From Loktanella sp. Alg231-35 (GTDB taxonomy: Bacteria; Pseudomonadota; Alphaproteobacteria; Rhodobacterales; Rhodobacteraceae): a stretch of DNA of 64,000 nt. The notes under the pieces were generated by a model. The model made no database searches and had not been told where the DNA came from. It was given only the letters and a program-made list of their open reading frames with translations. The stretch is taken from NCBI RefSeq assembly GCF_900143545.1, contig NZ_FREV01000003.1, forward strand, positions 496,001 through 560,000, read 5' to 3'. This document shows, one piece after another, positions 63,667-64,000 of this stretch (its first letter is position 1; each line of letters starts with the position of its first letter). Both the position numbers and the translations under genes were made by a program.

Positions 63667-64000
63667 TCACACGGTCGCAAAGGCTCTTGGGATGGCTCCA
63701 TTTGACGTTTGGACGCCAAAAGACCAACGCACAAAGAGCATGGCTTCGCCCATAATATTATGGACCTTCAAGGTGTGCGCCAAATCGCCGAGAGAGCAGT
63801 TCAGGACGATTTGTCCCTTTCGCTGGGCTTTTGCGACGACCTCAACGTCAAATGGAACATCAGGATGACACGTTTCAAGGTGTGCAACGATCTGCGGGGC
63901 TGCGCCGACAGCCATATAGAGCGCGACACAGGTACCCGGTTTGATGTCCTTGATGGGGTCGGGCACCGTAAATCCGTCTTGGCGGTGACCTGTGGTCAGC
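63667..64000 (-). CDS. Tetrapyrrole methylase-like protein (SUMT type), cut by the window
   Basis: The minus-strand frame is open to the window edge; GTG 63966 is internal. The visible C-terminal part reads LTTGHRQDGF, then KPGTCVALYMAVGAAPQIVA and VVAKAQRKGQIVLNCSLGDL, which matches the end of uroporphyrinogen-III C-methyltransferase, where a GH, a YMG-type strand and a RxQ segment occur in this order. The last 30 residues are unlike the family. It could be a cobalamin or siroheme enzyme or a diverged relative. Confidence 0.7.
   Translation of the reverse strand, partial: LTTGHRQDGFTVPDPIKDIKPGTCVALYMAVGAAPQIVAHLETCHPDVPFDVEVVAKAQRKGQIVLNCSLGDLAHTLKVHNIMGEAMLFVRWSFGVQTSNGAIPRAFATV

Noticed and set aside
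1..64000. CRISPR array, rRNA operon, transposase or insertion sequence
   Set aside because: I looked for regularly spaced repeats, 16S/23S/5S sequence and DDE or HUH transposase motifs; none was seen.

Overview
The window is about 64 kb of high-GC chromosome from an alphaproteobacterium, most likely a marine Rhodobacterales (Roseobacter-group) species. The evidence is a circularly permuted two-piece tmRNA, the DUF1476 zeta inhibitor of F1Fo-ATPase, an SspB of the alphaproteobacterial type, an RNase E with a large insert in its S1 domain, a dmdA-acuI pair for dimethylsulfoniopropionate (DMSP) use, and the trgA-trgB-cysK order known from Rhodobacter. The species cannot be fixed from sequence reading alone.

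Layout. 1-9974 is housekeeping: the 3' part of alaS with DUF1330 and MOSC genes, typA, icd, a CAT-anticodon tRNA, purM-purN, rnd and sufE. 9971-14507 holds one-carbon genes: a DUF1638 protein, a 59-residue membrane protein and a corrinoid protein, then a radical SAM gene, a homocysteine methyltransferase and the ATPase zeta subunit. 14641-19462 has purC-purS-purQ and a DctB/DctD-like two-component pair whose regulator lacks the sigma-54 contact loop. 19459-30921 has a TauD-type dioxygenase, rne with a hairpin-rich leader, tusA, ccdA, a membrane hydrolase/P450 operon, fumC with two tiny partner genes, and sspB. 30984-33800 carries chromate-type genes (chrA and a rhodanese-ChrB fusion) and a DUF1194 gene; the permuted tmRNA follows on the minus strand.

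36115-43012 is a probable DMSP module. A GntR regulator with a perfect inverted repeat in front of it faces a tight run of DUF2182, DUF1326, DinB-like, dmdA and acuI genes, followed by a convergent BCCT transporter. 43380-54888 has a class V aminotransferase, photolyase, a cyclopropane-fatty-acid synthase-type enzyme, the tellurite-linked trgA-trgB-cysK block, a mechanosensitive channel, alaX, a secreted M35-like peptidase and an AI-2E family permease.

55003-57273 is a small tRNA-Ser-linked integration: a tyrosine integrase and one AT-rich unknown gene. 57599-63266 is the most interesting block. It contains two 5-hydroxyisourate hydrolase paralogs, a LysR regulator, OHCU decarboxylase (uraD) and a full tripartite tricarboxylate transporter (tctB-tctA-tctC). 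A nearly identical 19-bp palindromic motif lies before both the lysR/uraH and the uraD-tct units, which suggests a urate or ureide uptake-and-breakdown regulon using a transporter class not usually tied to purines. The right edge cuts a gene resembling uroporphyrinogen-III C-methyltransferase.
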